From Parastagonospora avenae f. sp. tritici 18332-5 (taxonomy: Eukaryota; Ascomycota; Dothideomycetes; Pleosporales; Phaeosphaeriaceae): a DNA stretch of 64,000 nt. Positions 32,814-44,335 of this stretch are shown here, piece by piece. The stretch lies in assembly GCA_022559985.1 (NCBI GenBank), contig JAFJTR010000046.1, positions 124,001 to 188,000 on the forward strand. The letters run 5' to 3'. The translations under genes and the position numbers were made by a program. The notes beneath the pieces were generated by a model. That model was not told the DNA's origin and did no database searches. It saw only the letters and a list, made by a program, of their open reading frames with translations. Every line of letters begins with the position of its first letter. Within the stretch, counting starts at the first letter, position 1.

Positions 32814-33353
32814 ATGGAAACATCCATTTGGGACCAGGCCTCGGTAGATGGATTCTCAAAATTCTCTATTGCAAAGTTCTATACCCATCCTGGCATTCTG
32901 GACACTCCAGTTCCTTTTCTACAAGCGTGGAACTTCGACGACTCCGCATTCAATGTCAACAACTACCTGCCATTTGAAGGTTGTCTTGGTAATGAAGCTT
33001 GGATGAATGTCACAAATGGACAGGACAGCATGCAGGTGCCTCTGCAGACCTTGTTCCCACCAGCTCTACCCGAAGCCCAATTCAACTTCACCGTCGACAC
33101 TGCCCTACCGCAACCGGATGCTACACCTCTAACAAACCCTAGCATGACTCCTGCGTCAACCAATTCTCCACGCGTCACTTGCTCGGTCGATGGATGTGGA
33201 AGGACCTTCGTCCGCACCAGCGACTGCCGCCGCCACATGCTCAAGCATCGGCCCCCCAAATTCAAATGCGCCGTCATCGAATGCGACATGACATTCCACC
33301 GTGCCGACAAGCTACGCGCCCATATGAAGCAGGGCCACAAGATCAGGTTGTAA
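32814..33353 (+). CDS. C2H2 zinc-finger transcription factor-like protein
   Basis: Single exon, 179 residues. The N-terminal two thirds are acidic and Pro/Asn-rich with no known domain, like an activation region. Two C2H2 fingers fill the C terminus: C-x4-C...HMLKH (from about residue 123) and C-x4-C...HMKQGH, ending in KIRL. The spacing C-x4-C is that of fungal sequence-specific regulators. The function is not known. It is divergent from another C2H2 gene. An upstream ATG at 32806 is out of frame. Confidence 0.72.
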   Translation: METSIWDQASVDGFSKFSIAKFYTHPGILDTPVPFLQAWNFDDSAFNVNNYLPFEGCLGNEAWMNVTNGQDSMQVPLQTLFPPALPEAQFNFTVDTALPQPDATPLTNPSMTPASTNSPRVTCSVDGCGRTFVRTSDCRRHMLKHRPPKFKCAVIECDMTFHRADKLRAHMKQGHKIRL

Positions 33354-34670
33354 GCCAGACATGGGTCTGCATATGCCTACGTGGCAGGTGGGGAAGAGAG
33401 CGTAAGCGACGAGGCTGAAAGTACACGAGTTGCAGTTGGGTATGTTCTCTTCTCGCACACTGTCTTTGATTGGCTTACTTGGTACAAGTTGCCGCACATT
33501 CACTAAGCATTTGCTCTTCACTGGCGTTTGGACTTGGCGTGCTTTTGGTAAATAGTACAAAACTCTCAAATATATGAACACAGTCGTTACCGCAAGTCCA
33601 TTTGTCCAACTATTTCTACTTTTCATGAGATCAGTAGGCAAGCTCTATCGTCACTGTAATGCTGTGTAGAAAGCTCCATCCCAATCGCTGAGCACGACAG
33701 TCTGATTCTTGCAACCGCGTCTGCTAATCCGTCAGTTGTGTAACCGAAGCCATAAACGCGACCACATACCCTCTCATAGGATACATACGCCCCTCCATTC
33801 CATCAATTAATTGGTCGAACTCGCCCTTCATACAGAGTGTCAGCCTCCATGCAATATTCAGCATAATCAATGTCATGCAACTATGCGAGCCCGATTCGCA
33901 GCTAGAACGGTCAGCAGCGGCGTATATCAGAAAGGAAGGGCGACGCCTACACATATGATAGGAATAGTGCGCCCTTTGTATTAACGACACTGATTGGTCG
34001 AGAGCGCCCTTCAAAGCGATCGTGTCAATTATGCCGGAATGAGGCTCAATCCACCAAGCAAACGGACTCGCAATACAAACTCACTTATCATGTTAATACA
34101 ACATGCACTAGCCACACTATCATCTCCATATCAGTTCGCCACCCAGACGCACAATCTCGCTCACTCACCAGTGTTGGCAAGTGAAACCGCAAAACGCAAA
34201 AGAAATGCAAAAAAACACAACCACTATGATCTGATTACCCAAACGAGGATCGAATCCCCGCCCACCGACTATATTGTAATCACCCTGCACAAGAATTTGC
34301 AGCCCCCGATGGAAAAGTCCGGTGCCCGCCTGATCGCGCCAACGTTTTTGTTGGACTGATTGACGGAAGGGAGGGGAGGGCAGGTGGATATGTAGTGGAA
34401 GAAGAGGTTTGGTGGAGGGGTGGAGGGATGGAAGGTGAATGTCAGTGTAGGGTGGGATTTTGGCAGTCCCAATGGTGTTGTTGTGACTTGGGCTTGCGAG
34501 CAGTGATATAGACGTGCTGTATGAACTTGAAAAGAAATATCATGATCGTTCATAACCACCACCAAACGCACCTCAACTTTCTAAAACATGCTTCGCACCC
34601 AGCCTATCAGACAACTTCCAAACACTAACAATCTCTGCAAAACCAACCACTCTACACGACTTCAAAATGC
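33354..34670. other. Intergenic region
   Basis: 1.3 kb without a supportable gene. A pair of short inverted repeats, TGATTAC at about 34231 and GTAATCA at about 34276, flank a T-arm-like stretch, but no full tRNA fold is possible. The rest shows nothing. Confidence 0.4.
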
Positions 34671-37600
34671 TCAAAGCACAAGCATGAACACCTCACCCAA
34701 CCACCCCCTCACCTTTCCCATAGCATCCATCTCATCCTCCCACACCTCCGCCACAAACTCCGCAAAAACCCGTCCAACATTTGCCTCCGTCCCCTCTCCC
34801 ACAAGCGCTTCCAAATCACCATCAACATCCATCCACCTCCCCACCAAATCGCCATCGATAGCCTTGAACCTTGGCCCCGCCATGCCTCGCTCTTTGACTC
34901 TGGGATCGACGTCCAGCGCGCGGATTTTATCTTCTTGATTCCCATCCGCGCCGTGCATGAGCACGTCTGAGAGACTGCCGGTGACGTGGTTCATTGGATC
35001 ACGCTTGTCTTTCTCTTCGATCAGGTTTTGCAGGAAGCGGAGCAGGTGGCGAGCGGGTTGCGAAAGGATGGAGAAGGTGTAGATCGTGCCGTCGGAACAG
35101 GCGCCGATGATGTCGTCGTTGAGTACGCCGATGGTGGGTGTGGTTGGCCGGCGCCAGGGCGGGCGGATGTCGCCTTGTTGGATGCGGACGACGGTTCGTG
35201 GGAGGCATGCTTCGAAGAGGGTTGGGGTGGCGAGTTTGTGTGTTCTGGTCGTGGCGCGGTGGAGGCCAGTGATGGAGGAGCTTTTTTTGTCGTTGACGAG
35301 GACGATGGTGTCTTGGCCTGAGGGGTTGGGGATGTCGACGACGAGGTGGGTTGAGCAATTGCGCTCGCGGCTGTCGCTAAAGAGTCGCTTGAATTCGAGT
35401 TTGCCATTGCTTTCGTTTATTGTGTAGCATTGGTGCGAATGCTGTAGCGTCGAGACATGAATGTAATCGTCGCGGATGGTAATATGGATGGCTGCTGAAG
35501 GCAGATCTATCGCTGCACGCTTTGTGAATCTGCGGAGAGTCAGCGAACCGCGTATGAGCACGAGCGCAATGACTTACAATCCAGTATCGCAATCGAATGA
35601 ATCTAGGATTAAAGATTTGCCAATCGCGCTGATGATCTGGTCGTTGCTATACGCGGCTGTGCAATACACGGGAAAACCAAAGTTAGAATGTTTCTTCAGC
35701 TCCAATTTCGCGGCAGATCCATTCCTGCCGACATTGAAGATCAGACGCCTTCCAGTTTCTTTGCCAGCACTACCTGGAACTCCAGTTCCGACTATGATGA
35801 GGTCAAACTTCCTGTTGCCGGGGCCAACGAGGGGCCATTCAGCAATCGAGTAGACCCGTTCACCATGCTTCAGTTCATACCGAGCTGCGACCAATTTGTT
35901 CGCATATTCGTGCTGGTCTTCTTGCTTGATCTCTGCTTCCTCCACTGCCTTGTGGTCATGTACGTCAAGCAGCTTAATGGCTGAATGCAGGACTCTGTAT
36001 CCATTCGGGGGAGCCTCGCCCTCCTTAGCCTCCATAGTGGTTACCACCATTTTGCGCATCGGCTTCAAATAGGTGACGTTTGTAGGTCTAGCGCCAGTAA
36101 GGAGCTTACGTGGCACGGGTCCGCTATCATCTCGCGATAAAGGTGAGGCATCTTGAGCTGCCCACCGGATATCCGTATCGAGCTGTGAGCAGTGAAACTC
36201 GTCACCTGCTACGACAAATATAAAGCCACCCAGATTTCGGCCTGTGCTCCTGTTGTCATTGAAGAAAGGTAGCTGATACAATGCCGTCACAGTAGACTGC
36301 TGGTACCTTGGCCTAAAACGGCTCGTAAACCATACGGAGTCGACGTCCAGCACGGAAGGATTGCTGGCTGAGCAGCGTACGCGACAGAAGTCGAGACCGC
36401 ATGACACAAAGGCTGTAGAGGTATCAGTGGCACTATCAGTGATCTGGGCGGAAGTGGTGCCCATCTTCACAGCTTGCCAACTGAATCGTGTATCTGTAAA
36501 CGTCAGTCTTAGCATCGCATATAACTCGTAGGACTTACTGCTCTTGATTGTTGGCAGACGCGAGCTCAGGAGATATCCGTTGCGTGTTGCGCAAACCAAC
36601 GTCTGCTGATCTTTTGTGGAAAGCAAAGAAGCACTTTCCAATACCATGCGGACGTCGTCGTTCTCAGCACTCCGGAGAGTGTCTTCTAGCATCGCATGAA
36701 TATTACCCTTCTCGTCTACCTTCACGAAGTATATGGTCGATCCGAACGTCCCAACAAGGACGCACATAGTGCCGTCAACCTTGAAAAGTTCTATGCATGT
36801 TGGGTCATGGTCCAACAAAAATCTGCTGTGCTGCGATGCGGTCTTTACAAAATGCCCATCCAATGATATACACAGAACCTCCAAGTACGTTCTTCCGGAT
36901 TTGCGGAAGGTGATTGCGACAAAAGGAAAACCAGGCCTGCAAGCAGCAAGTAAGATCGAGCTGGTGCACGAGAATGAATCGCTCTTCTGTAGGTTGGGCC
37001 GGTACAGTATCCGCACTTCGTCTCGGGTAATCTGTATTGCGAGTTTCTCTGTCCACGGACAAGCTGTAATGGTTTCCATGTCTCTCATGACTCCATCCTC
37101 AGTAGGCTCGTCATCGTTGGGTATCTGATCCACTTTCCATGCGCCATCCTCCCATGCTCCGGAGAAATCTCCGCGGATCTCGCTTTGTGTTCGAATTATG
37201 CGGATCAAAAGGGTTTCCGGAGGCATCGTGATGATCAATATTGCGTAGTGCTGCCTTGTCATTCTTCCATCGAGATCCAATGTCTGGCTGCCGTGATCGA
37301 CGACCCAGAGACCGGTACAGCCAGTCATACCACTGAACGAATGGTCAATGAGTGACTGAAGACCCCGTCGCAGCTCAGATATCTCGCCATGTGGGCTGGA
37401 CCCATTGGCTACAAATATAGAGTGGCGATCACGCTCTTGAAGCATTGGGCCTCCAGAAGGACTCGCCACCGAAAGGTCCGTCAACGGTGTCCAGTTTGAT
37501 ATCGAATCGACATGAGAGAGCTCGTTGGATACGGGATATGAGGCGTACGAGTATTCAGCTGGCCAGGATCCTAGTTTGCAGAGGCGTCCATCATTTCCAG

Positions 37601-38994
37601 CGCCTCCTGCTATCAGGACATCAGGATATAGCTGAGAGTATTCCGAATTGTCGACACTCAAACACGCAAAAGCAGTGTCGATACGGTGAGGCCAGTCACC
37701 AGCTTCCACAGTGTCCACGCCGGTCGGACCTCTTTCAAGGTACATGATTCTTCCGTCTTCGCGCGCTACATAGAAGGCTTCTTTCGGAAAGTCTGGATTG
37801 CGAAGCGTCTTGTCCCACTCCACCCAGTGCGGCCGGCGTTTGCTATCGCCTGGGAGCAGAGAAGGAATTATTTCTGGGGCGATGCGAATTTCGAGACGTC
37901 GAGGGGCACCAGATAGCACATCTTTGTATAATGTTACATGCGTATCAAAGACCAGAATGAAGTCTGATGTGCGACTGAGGGGTATCAGTAGTGACGGGTT
38001 GTGATCATCTACCAAGATCAGCTTGAGCAAAGTCGAGAACGGAGCAAGCCCACCTACGATAGTCCACAGCAACCCGCTCAGTCCGAACTGCGGCAGTACT
38101 AAGATCTTCTCTACAATCCCAGTCAAAGCATGTTATTTTTGTCTTGCCCTGTAAGGCAATAACGAACAGGAGCACAACATGGAACTCATCCTGTGCAATT
38201 CCCGATGACAAGAATTCCATATGCATCACCCGACCTTCGATCGGCATAATGCGCTCGTCTTCGATAGGCGTGGTATCCATGCCGTTGCGTAGTTCCTTGC
38301 GCCACCTTTGCATAGACTTCGTCTTGTATAGTATGAAACGCCCCTCCTGCGCAGCTACTGCCATGGCTCGCTGCTTCGGATCTATCGCTAGAAAAGCGCC
38401 AAAACGGTCGAATTGCGAAGCTCCCGCGGGAAGCCTAACCGCCCTATGGCTGAAAGCGACTGCACCCTTTCGAGTATGGCGAGCCCACAGGAACATGAGA
38501 GTCCTGTTTGCGAGAGCAAGGACGAGGACCTCGGGGGGAAGAACGCATTCTTCTTCTCCTGTTGTAGATCTTCTCCCTTGATTCCACGGGCGCTGCTTGG
38601 GTAGAGGACTAGCCACACTGACTGGGATCTCACGAGGGTCACCAAACACTCTGGCCGCGAGGATGCGGCCCTTGAAATCAGACTTGGTCGCGACATGGCG
38701 CAAACGTCCGTAGTCATGAATCTCTTTGAGCTGAACAGCATCTTCCCCAATCAATACGATATCGTTGAGGTCTTTGTTTCGAACGTTGGCGGGTCGGACA
38801 TATTTGAATAGCGGGCTTGCGAATACAGTCCTCGAGAGGATACCGAGCTCTGGTACCTGATTCTTGGGCTTAGCGATTGACTCTGGCATGTCGCCGTCAG
38901 ACTCGCGGGCTTGTGCCATGAATTGATATGCATCGACTGGCCTTGACACCCACTCATTATTCACCAGAACAGAGGTTTGAACTTGGTGATTCAT
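34671..38994 (-). CDS. Mms1_N / CPSF_A beta-propeller protein (DDB1/Rik1-like)
   Basis: Reverse gene with exons 38058-38994, 35578-38008 and 34671-35529, joined across 49- and 48-base introns to 1408 residues. A further consensus GTAAGT...TTTACAG intron of 45 bases near 36495-36540 is in frame, and its removal would give 1393. The N-terminal two thirds match the triple-propeller Mms1_N layout, for example PSLLIPLSRTSDFILVF at the first splice. The C-terminal part matches CPSF_A (ACSDGTIYTF and IDGDLVGRWMDVD). Relatives scaffold cullin ligases (DDB1, Mms1, Rik1) or process RNA (CPSF160, SF3B3). The start MNHQVQTSVLV differs from Cft1 and Rse1. I infer a DDB1/Mms1-like protein and leave the name open. 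Confidence 0.85.
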
Positions 38995-40095
38995 CTTGAG
39001 GCAAGAGCTCAGAAGCGGTAGCGTTCACGAACGAACGCGAGACGAAGTGAGATGACACTAGGCCAGAAGTAGGTTGCCAAAGCGTGCAGAGGCACACTGC
39101 CGCTGGCTTAGACCAGCTTCGGGAGAAACAGGCGCACACGGTATGAGAAGAGATGTAACATGTTGCTGCCTGGTCGAGCAGGCGTAGCTTGTCAGATGGA
39201 AGCCGAAATGGGCGAAGCGAAAAAAACCAGGAATACCGTGAGGGGCAGTTGACGCCAACTAGACAGCGTGCACAACAGCCGGCACAAGGGATGGATTGGA
39301 TAATGCTCTAATGCCTAGGAGAGTGTGAACGAATGAAGGGTATAGCTGCCAGGGTGCCCTGACAGACAGATGCAATAGACGGCTGTAGCGGGTCACAGCA
39401 ATACAGCAAGCAATCTAGAGGCCTCAGGCTATGAGAAAATGTGGTGACAGATGAGTCGGTGATGCCTGATTCGACCGCGAAGACGATCTGAAGTGGAGGC
39501 TCAGATCTTGCAGCGCCGATGGCACGATCTCAGATTGTAGCGCGTCCGTTGGCCCCGCTGGCCGGGTCTGTGGCCGGGACAAAATCTGGTGGGGTCCTTG
39601 CGAGCAGACTGCTCTCGTTGGTTGTCGATTTGCTTGGTGTTGTGCATGTAATGAAGGCGAGCAAGAAAGCGGTTTAGCTTCGCGCCTCGGAGCGGCCCAA
39701 ACTGCAACGTTACGAACCCGCAGGCTGATTGACTCGATCTGGCAGCGATGCAGATTTGAGGATCGCAATAAGCAGCCGTCCCATGTATCGCTGTCCGGGG
39801 AGGGCTCAGATGCGGATGTGGTTGAGCAAGATTGGGGAGGGGCAGACAGCGGGACCTTCACTGTCGAGACGTGCCAAGCCATCTCGGGCCCGACGGGGAA
39901 GAACCTTGGAAGTCGCGTGTCCCTTGCGTGAATCCTGGCGCGCCCGGGCACACGCGCGCACGTCATGTCTCAGCAGACACGTATTTTTCCGCCTTTTTTG
40001 CGACGACACAACGTGAGGCACGAGCGCCCCAGTACCTGACTTGATCCGTGAAGCAGCCCTGTACAAGCACGCGGACTCGAGATGCGGGTATTATT
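38995..40095. other. Intergenic region
   Basis: 1.1 kb, probably the divergent promoter region of the beta-propeller and TBC genes. A reverse frame of 180 residues at 39424-39966 is Arg/Ser/Pro-rich with no motif and is not called. Confidence 0.45.
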
Positions 40096-41467
40096 ATGGC
40101 CTCAAGCAACACCTCCCGCTCCGCGTCTCGCTCAGCATCTCGTTCAGTGAGCTCCAACAGCCTGCCACCACGGCGGACATCACCCGTTATCGAACTCTCG
40201 CCGGCCGAGAGGGAGAAAGAGGCGCTGATCGCGGCTGCATGTCGGGACCGCGATCTGCCTACCCTAGTTCATCTGGCCACGACCAGCTCTGGTTTCATCA
40301 GCGATAGTCTACGTCGCACAGCCTGTATGCCGATCTTACAGCACAACGACGCCGCCGCTGACCATTCTAGGGCCTCTGCTACTTGGATGCTCTGAGCAGG
40401 ACTCGAACAGGAAGCAATGGGAAGAGCTAACACCCCACAAAGACGAGCACCAGGTTAGCCTGGACGTCAACCGTGCCTTTGTGTACTACCCAAAGAATGG
40501 TACTTCAATTGACTGCTTCGCACGGCCAAGCCGCTGACAGATCGCAGAGTCAGAGAAGCAGCTGGAACGCAGGAAGGAAGAGCTTTCTGATGTAATAATC
40601 GATGTGCTCCGCCGCCACCCTACGCTGTGCTACTTTCAGGGCTACCACGACATCGTCCAAGTCTTCCTGCTCGTCCTCGGTGTGCAAGATGCACCTTCTG
40701 CAGTAGCCCGTCTCAGTCTGCTCCGTATCCGTGACTTCATGCTGTCCACGCTCGACCCCGCCATATCCCAGCTCGAATTGCTCCGACCCATCTTTCGCGC
40801 CGCCGATCCTGAGCTCTTCAATCATTTGCCCAAGAGTCAGCCATCCTTCGCCCTGGCAGGCACAATCACCATGTTCGCGCACAACATACAGGACTACAAG
40901 GACATTACGAGGCTGTTCGACTTCTTCTTGGCACATGATGCTGTCATGCCTATATATCTCTTTGCGGCTGTGGTGCTCTCGAGACGAGAAGAGCTGTTTG
41001 AGATCGACCAGGAAGACGAGGACATCCTCTATGTCATGCTCGGGAAGCTGCCCCAGCCGTTCGACGTCGAGTTCCACCTCGCGCGGACGCTAGAGCTGTA
41101 CGAGAGGCTCCCGCCCGCATCGCTAGGAAGTTGGGAGTGGTGGAAGATCTCGTCCTCGAGCGCTCTCAAGACCTCTGCTGACGTCTCCGACTTGTATCGT
41201 CTCACCCTGGAAGATGGTGAGAGACTATTCCTGCAACAAGAGAAGGATATCAGGAGACAGCAAGCCCTCAGACGGGTACGTAGAAATGCACTGTACATCA
41301 GACGGAGCCTTTGGTTTTACCGCAGGTACGGATATGTTGGGCTAGCTGTCATCGTCGGAGCATACGCCTTGTGGCTAGGTCGACGAGCCGGCTCGGGCGC
41401 TGCACGGTACCCTCTGTTTGGACCACTGGGCGATCTCGTAAAGCGGCTCATGGGTCTGTCTGCTTAG
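40096..41467 (+). CDS. TBC-domain Rab GTPase-activating protein, C-terminal membrane anchor
   Basis: Exons 40096-40324, 40371-40499 and 40548-41467 join in frame to 425 residues. The TBC domain carries both catalytic fingers: the Arg finger in LDVNRAF just before the second intron and the Gln finger in YFQGYHD. After the domain there is a basic stretch and a hydrophobic span near residue 380 (YVGLAVIVGAYALWLG), so the protein is tail-anchored. A TBC domain with a C-terminal span is the layout of TBC1D20 and yeast Gyp8, which act on Rab1/Ypt1 at the ER and Golgi. The Ser/Arg-rich N terminus is probably disordered. Confidence 0.9.
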
Positions 41468-42071
41468 ACGATAACGAATTAGATGACCAAAAGCAGTTTA
41501 TTTACTAGAAATATAGCGTGGCGTCAGGAGTTGGACTGACGTTCGATCCACTAATCAACCAAACGGTGCATCCCTGACTTGGGAAACTATATAGCTGCAT
41601 GTGTATTGCAGAACGACGTGCTTGTGACAAACTTCTTGTCACAATTCGCTGCTTCCCGTTTGGTAATTTACGTCAGACACCCAACGGAATGGGCCTTGCG
41701 CTTCATCGTGCCTTCCTCGCTGAGTGCTGTCACACGCTCCAGCCATGATGCAACAACACACCTATACTTCGCTTGATCAGCATTGAGCACAGCGCTGCAA
41801 TCTTATTCAACGTTCGTCTCCCGCGTCTGTGCATAAAAAAATGACTTAGTTCTTTGTTTGGCCATGACACCAATTGCATTGAAAATGGTGCGACGTCAGA
41901 TGGGCTGTGAAGCCTTTCGGATGCGCTTTGCGAGGCTGCATGCACAGGCTGCTAGTCTCGCTAAAGTATGAACCAGGACGCGACTACTATTTTCGCGTAA
42001 TGGTTGCCTAGCCGTCTGTCACATCACAACAGCTTCGGCTCCCTGGATCAGAACTTCTCGACCCTGGCAAG
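41468..42071. other. Intergenic region
   Basis: 600 bases between the TBC gene and the HET gene. No gene or repeat is seen. The last 70 bases are the leader of the HET gene. Confidence 0.45.
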
Positions 42072-44045
42072 ATGGAGGCCCAACAATCCACATACACCTA
42101 TACCCCACTTGATAATGCTCGGCGTGAGATTCGCCTACTTCACATACTTCCAAAGTACTCTTCCCTTCCGCGAACCGCGAAGCCGAGGAGCGGGGAAGAC
42201 ACCGACACTATTGGTTGCTTCTTCAGCCATACTACACTCGAAGACCCTCCAGATTTCGAGGCTCTATCGTACGTCTGGGGAGATGCCAGAAACAAGAAAC
42301 TCATCAGGCTACAGGGTCACGATTTCCCAGTGACAGAAAATCTGCATCAAGCTTTAGTTCACTTACGCAAGGACTATGAGGTACGCATCTGTTGGATTGA
42401 TGCACTGTGTATCAATCAAGGGGATCTTGAGGAACGTGCATACCAAGTCTCTCAAATGGAATATATCTATCGCCTCGCAAAAGAAGCCATTGTCTTTCTT
42501 GGTCCTTATTGGAAGGGGCAAGAAATCGCACTTGCTTTCATGTTTGCGATAGCGAGCGACAAGGATTTGCATTGCAGTCCGCTACAAGAACCACACTTTA
42601 CCTCCGACAGTGGTCTCGATGCCAACTCTGAGCTTCTGTGCTCCTATCTTGCCCGCTTCTTTGCGCTGCCGTGGTGGACGAGGGCATGGTGAGTGATATT
42701 AAATGTAACGAATGCATGCGAGATTTGCACCGACTCCATCTACCGATATTTCAGGACTGTGCAGGAGGGTCTGCTCGGTCGGCAAGTCACCTTCATGTCT
42801 GGAATCCAGGAAATACCAGCTCCCCTGATAGGAGATTACCTCAGCAATATCAATCCGCACTTCAGATGCTGCCTGAAGGGTGCGAAGCTCCACTGGCGCG
42901 ACGAAGCGACAGGGCTCACTATGTGGGAGAGCCAAACAAACGCCAGCGCGCTCTTCTTCTCCGCTGGTCCCGAGCTCGAAAGTGACCTCCTCTATCGAGT
43001 CACCAGATTCAGGTTTCGCGGCTGCTGGGATGTTCGAGACCAGATATATAGCGTCCTTGGTCTTGCAAGTCCCGCATATAGAGAACGAATGAAGGTGTCG
43101 TATATTAGGCCAACAGCAGAAGTTTACTAAGCCATGGCTATAGCTTCGGTTGAGGTCACAGGGTCGCTTGATACACTCAGCCATGTATGCGGCTCGGGGC
43201 ATCCATTGCTGTCAACTAGATTGCCGTCTTGTGTGCCCGATTGGACGGCGGATGTGGACGTTATGCAGCGAGAGCCACTCATACAACGCCTCAAGATGCT
43301 GCAATATAAACCATTCAAAGCGAGTAGGAGAAGCAAAGCACGTATCACGATCACGAACGGCACGACTATAAGCGTTGCCATGGGCATCGGCAAGATAGAA
43401 AAGGTCGCTGATCAGTCAGATCCAGCGGCAACGTGGCCAGATACAGTTCCCAAACTACGCAAACTCGGCAGGATCGATGAAGAAATTGCAACGCCATATG
43501 CATCCCGCGATGATGCGTTCTGGAAGACTCTTGGTGGCGGAATCTATCTAGGTGGATTCGGCAACAGGAAACGTGAACCGTTCTATCGCTTTGAAGACAA
43601 AGACGAGCACATGTACCGGGAGTGGTTCCAATGGGATCCTTCAAATATGACGGAAGGCTCTGAGATCTCTGGCCATGCTATTATATCTGCGTCAGCGTAC
43701 CGGCGTTTCATCCTGACCGAAAAAGGGTATATCGGCTGGGGCCCTGAAGACTGTAAAGCAGGTGACGAGGTAGTACTTCTGCCTGGCGGAAGGGTGCCGT
43801 ATATTGTACGGACCTTCAGGAGCGACTTATCCGACCCGAACGCACGTTTGTGTAAGTTCCTGGGTGATGCCTACATTCATGGTGTGATGGGTGGTAAAGC
43901 TTGGCTTGATCTGGATGCGCTTTATCCTATTGTTTTCATGCCTCGCAAAGTTGGCGCCGAGGACGAGGATAGTGAGGATGAACCAGATGAAGAACATGAG
44001 GGGAGCAGCGAAGAAGATCAAATGGAGGAGTATGAGTGTGAGTGA
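42072..44045 (+). pseudogene. Heterokaryon-incompatibility (HET-domain) gene with an in-frame stop
   Basis: Exon 1, 42072-42688, encodes the HET domain with its three signatures: EALSYVWGD, ICWIDALCINQGD with the nearby QVSQM, and WWTRAW completed across the 66-base intron (42689-42754) to WTVQE. Exon 2 runs from 42755 and would reach the stop at 44043-44045. A TAA at 43128-43130 interrupts it in frame between TAEVY and AMAIASVEV, a stretch normally continuous in HET proteins. The reading frame after it stays open for 300 residues, ending in an acidic tail. If the stop is real, a 330-residue protein with the HET domain but without the C-terminal region is made. HET proteins trigger non-self recognition and cell death on fusion of unlike strains. 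Confidence 0.75.
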
Positions 44046-44335
44046 CATGGAAGCTGTGCTTCTTCATGGCTATGGAATGGTAAGATCTAAACCCTTGCTA
44101 TGCGGAGCATGCGCTCAAATCTTCCAGATCAAAACTTGCGTCATACTGACTAGGCAATTTCCCGGTTCATTACATTTAAAACCCATCCCTGGAGTCGAAC
44201 ATCTCGAACGTCTTCCGTCTACTTCGACCTACGAACCAAAGTGCTCAAGTCCACCTGGGGCTTGACACCATAGGGCAACCTAAAGTTGCAGCGATCGCAC
44301 GTACCGCACTAGGATATCCATTAGCCACCAATCCA

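Noticed and set aside
34231..34283. tRNA-like segment with TGATTAC/GTAATCA ends and a TTCGAT-type arm
   Set aside because: Only about 50 bases, with no D or anticodon arm, and the T-loop pairing is imperfect. It does not fold as a tRNA.
39424..39966. 180-codon reverse frame upstream of the TBC gene
   Set aside because: No motif, Arg/Ser/Pro-rich as expected from GC-rich promoter DNA, and no splice partner.
43090..43150. Possible intron removing the HET-gene stop
   Set aside because: The only acceptor with a branch point (CTATAG near 43143) needs a weak GTGTCG donor and breaks the frame, so a real stop is the simpler reading.
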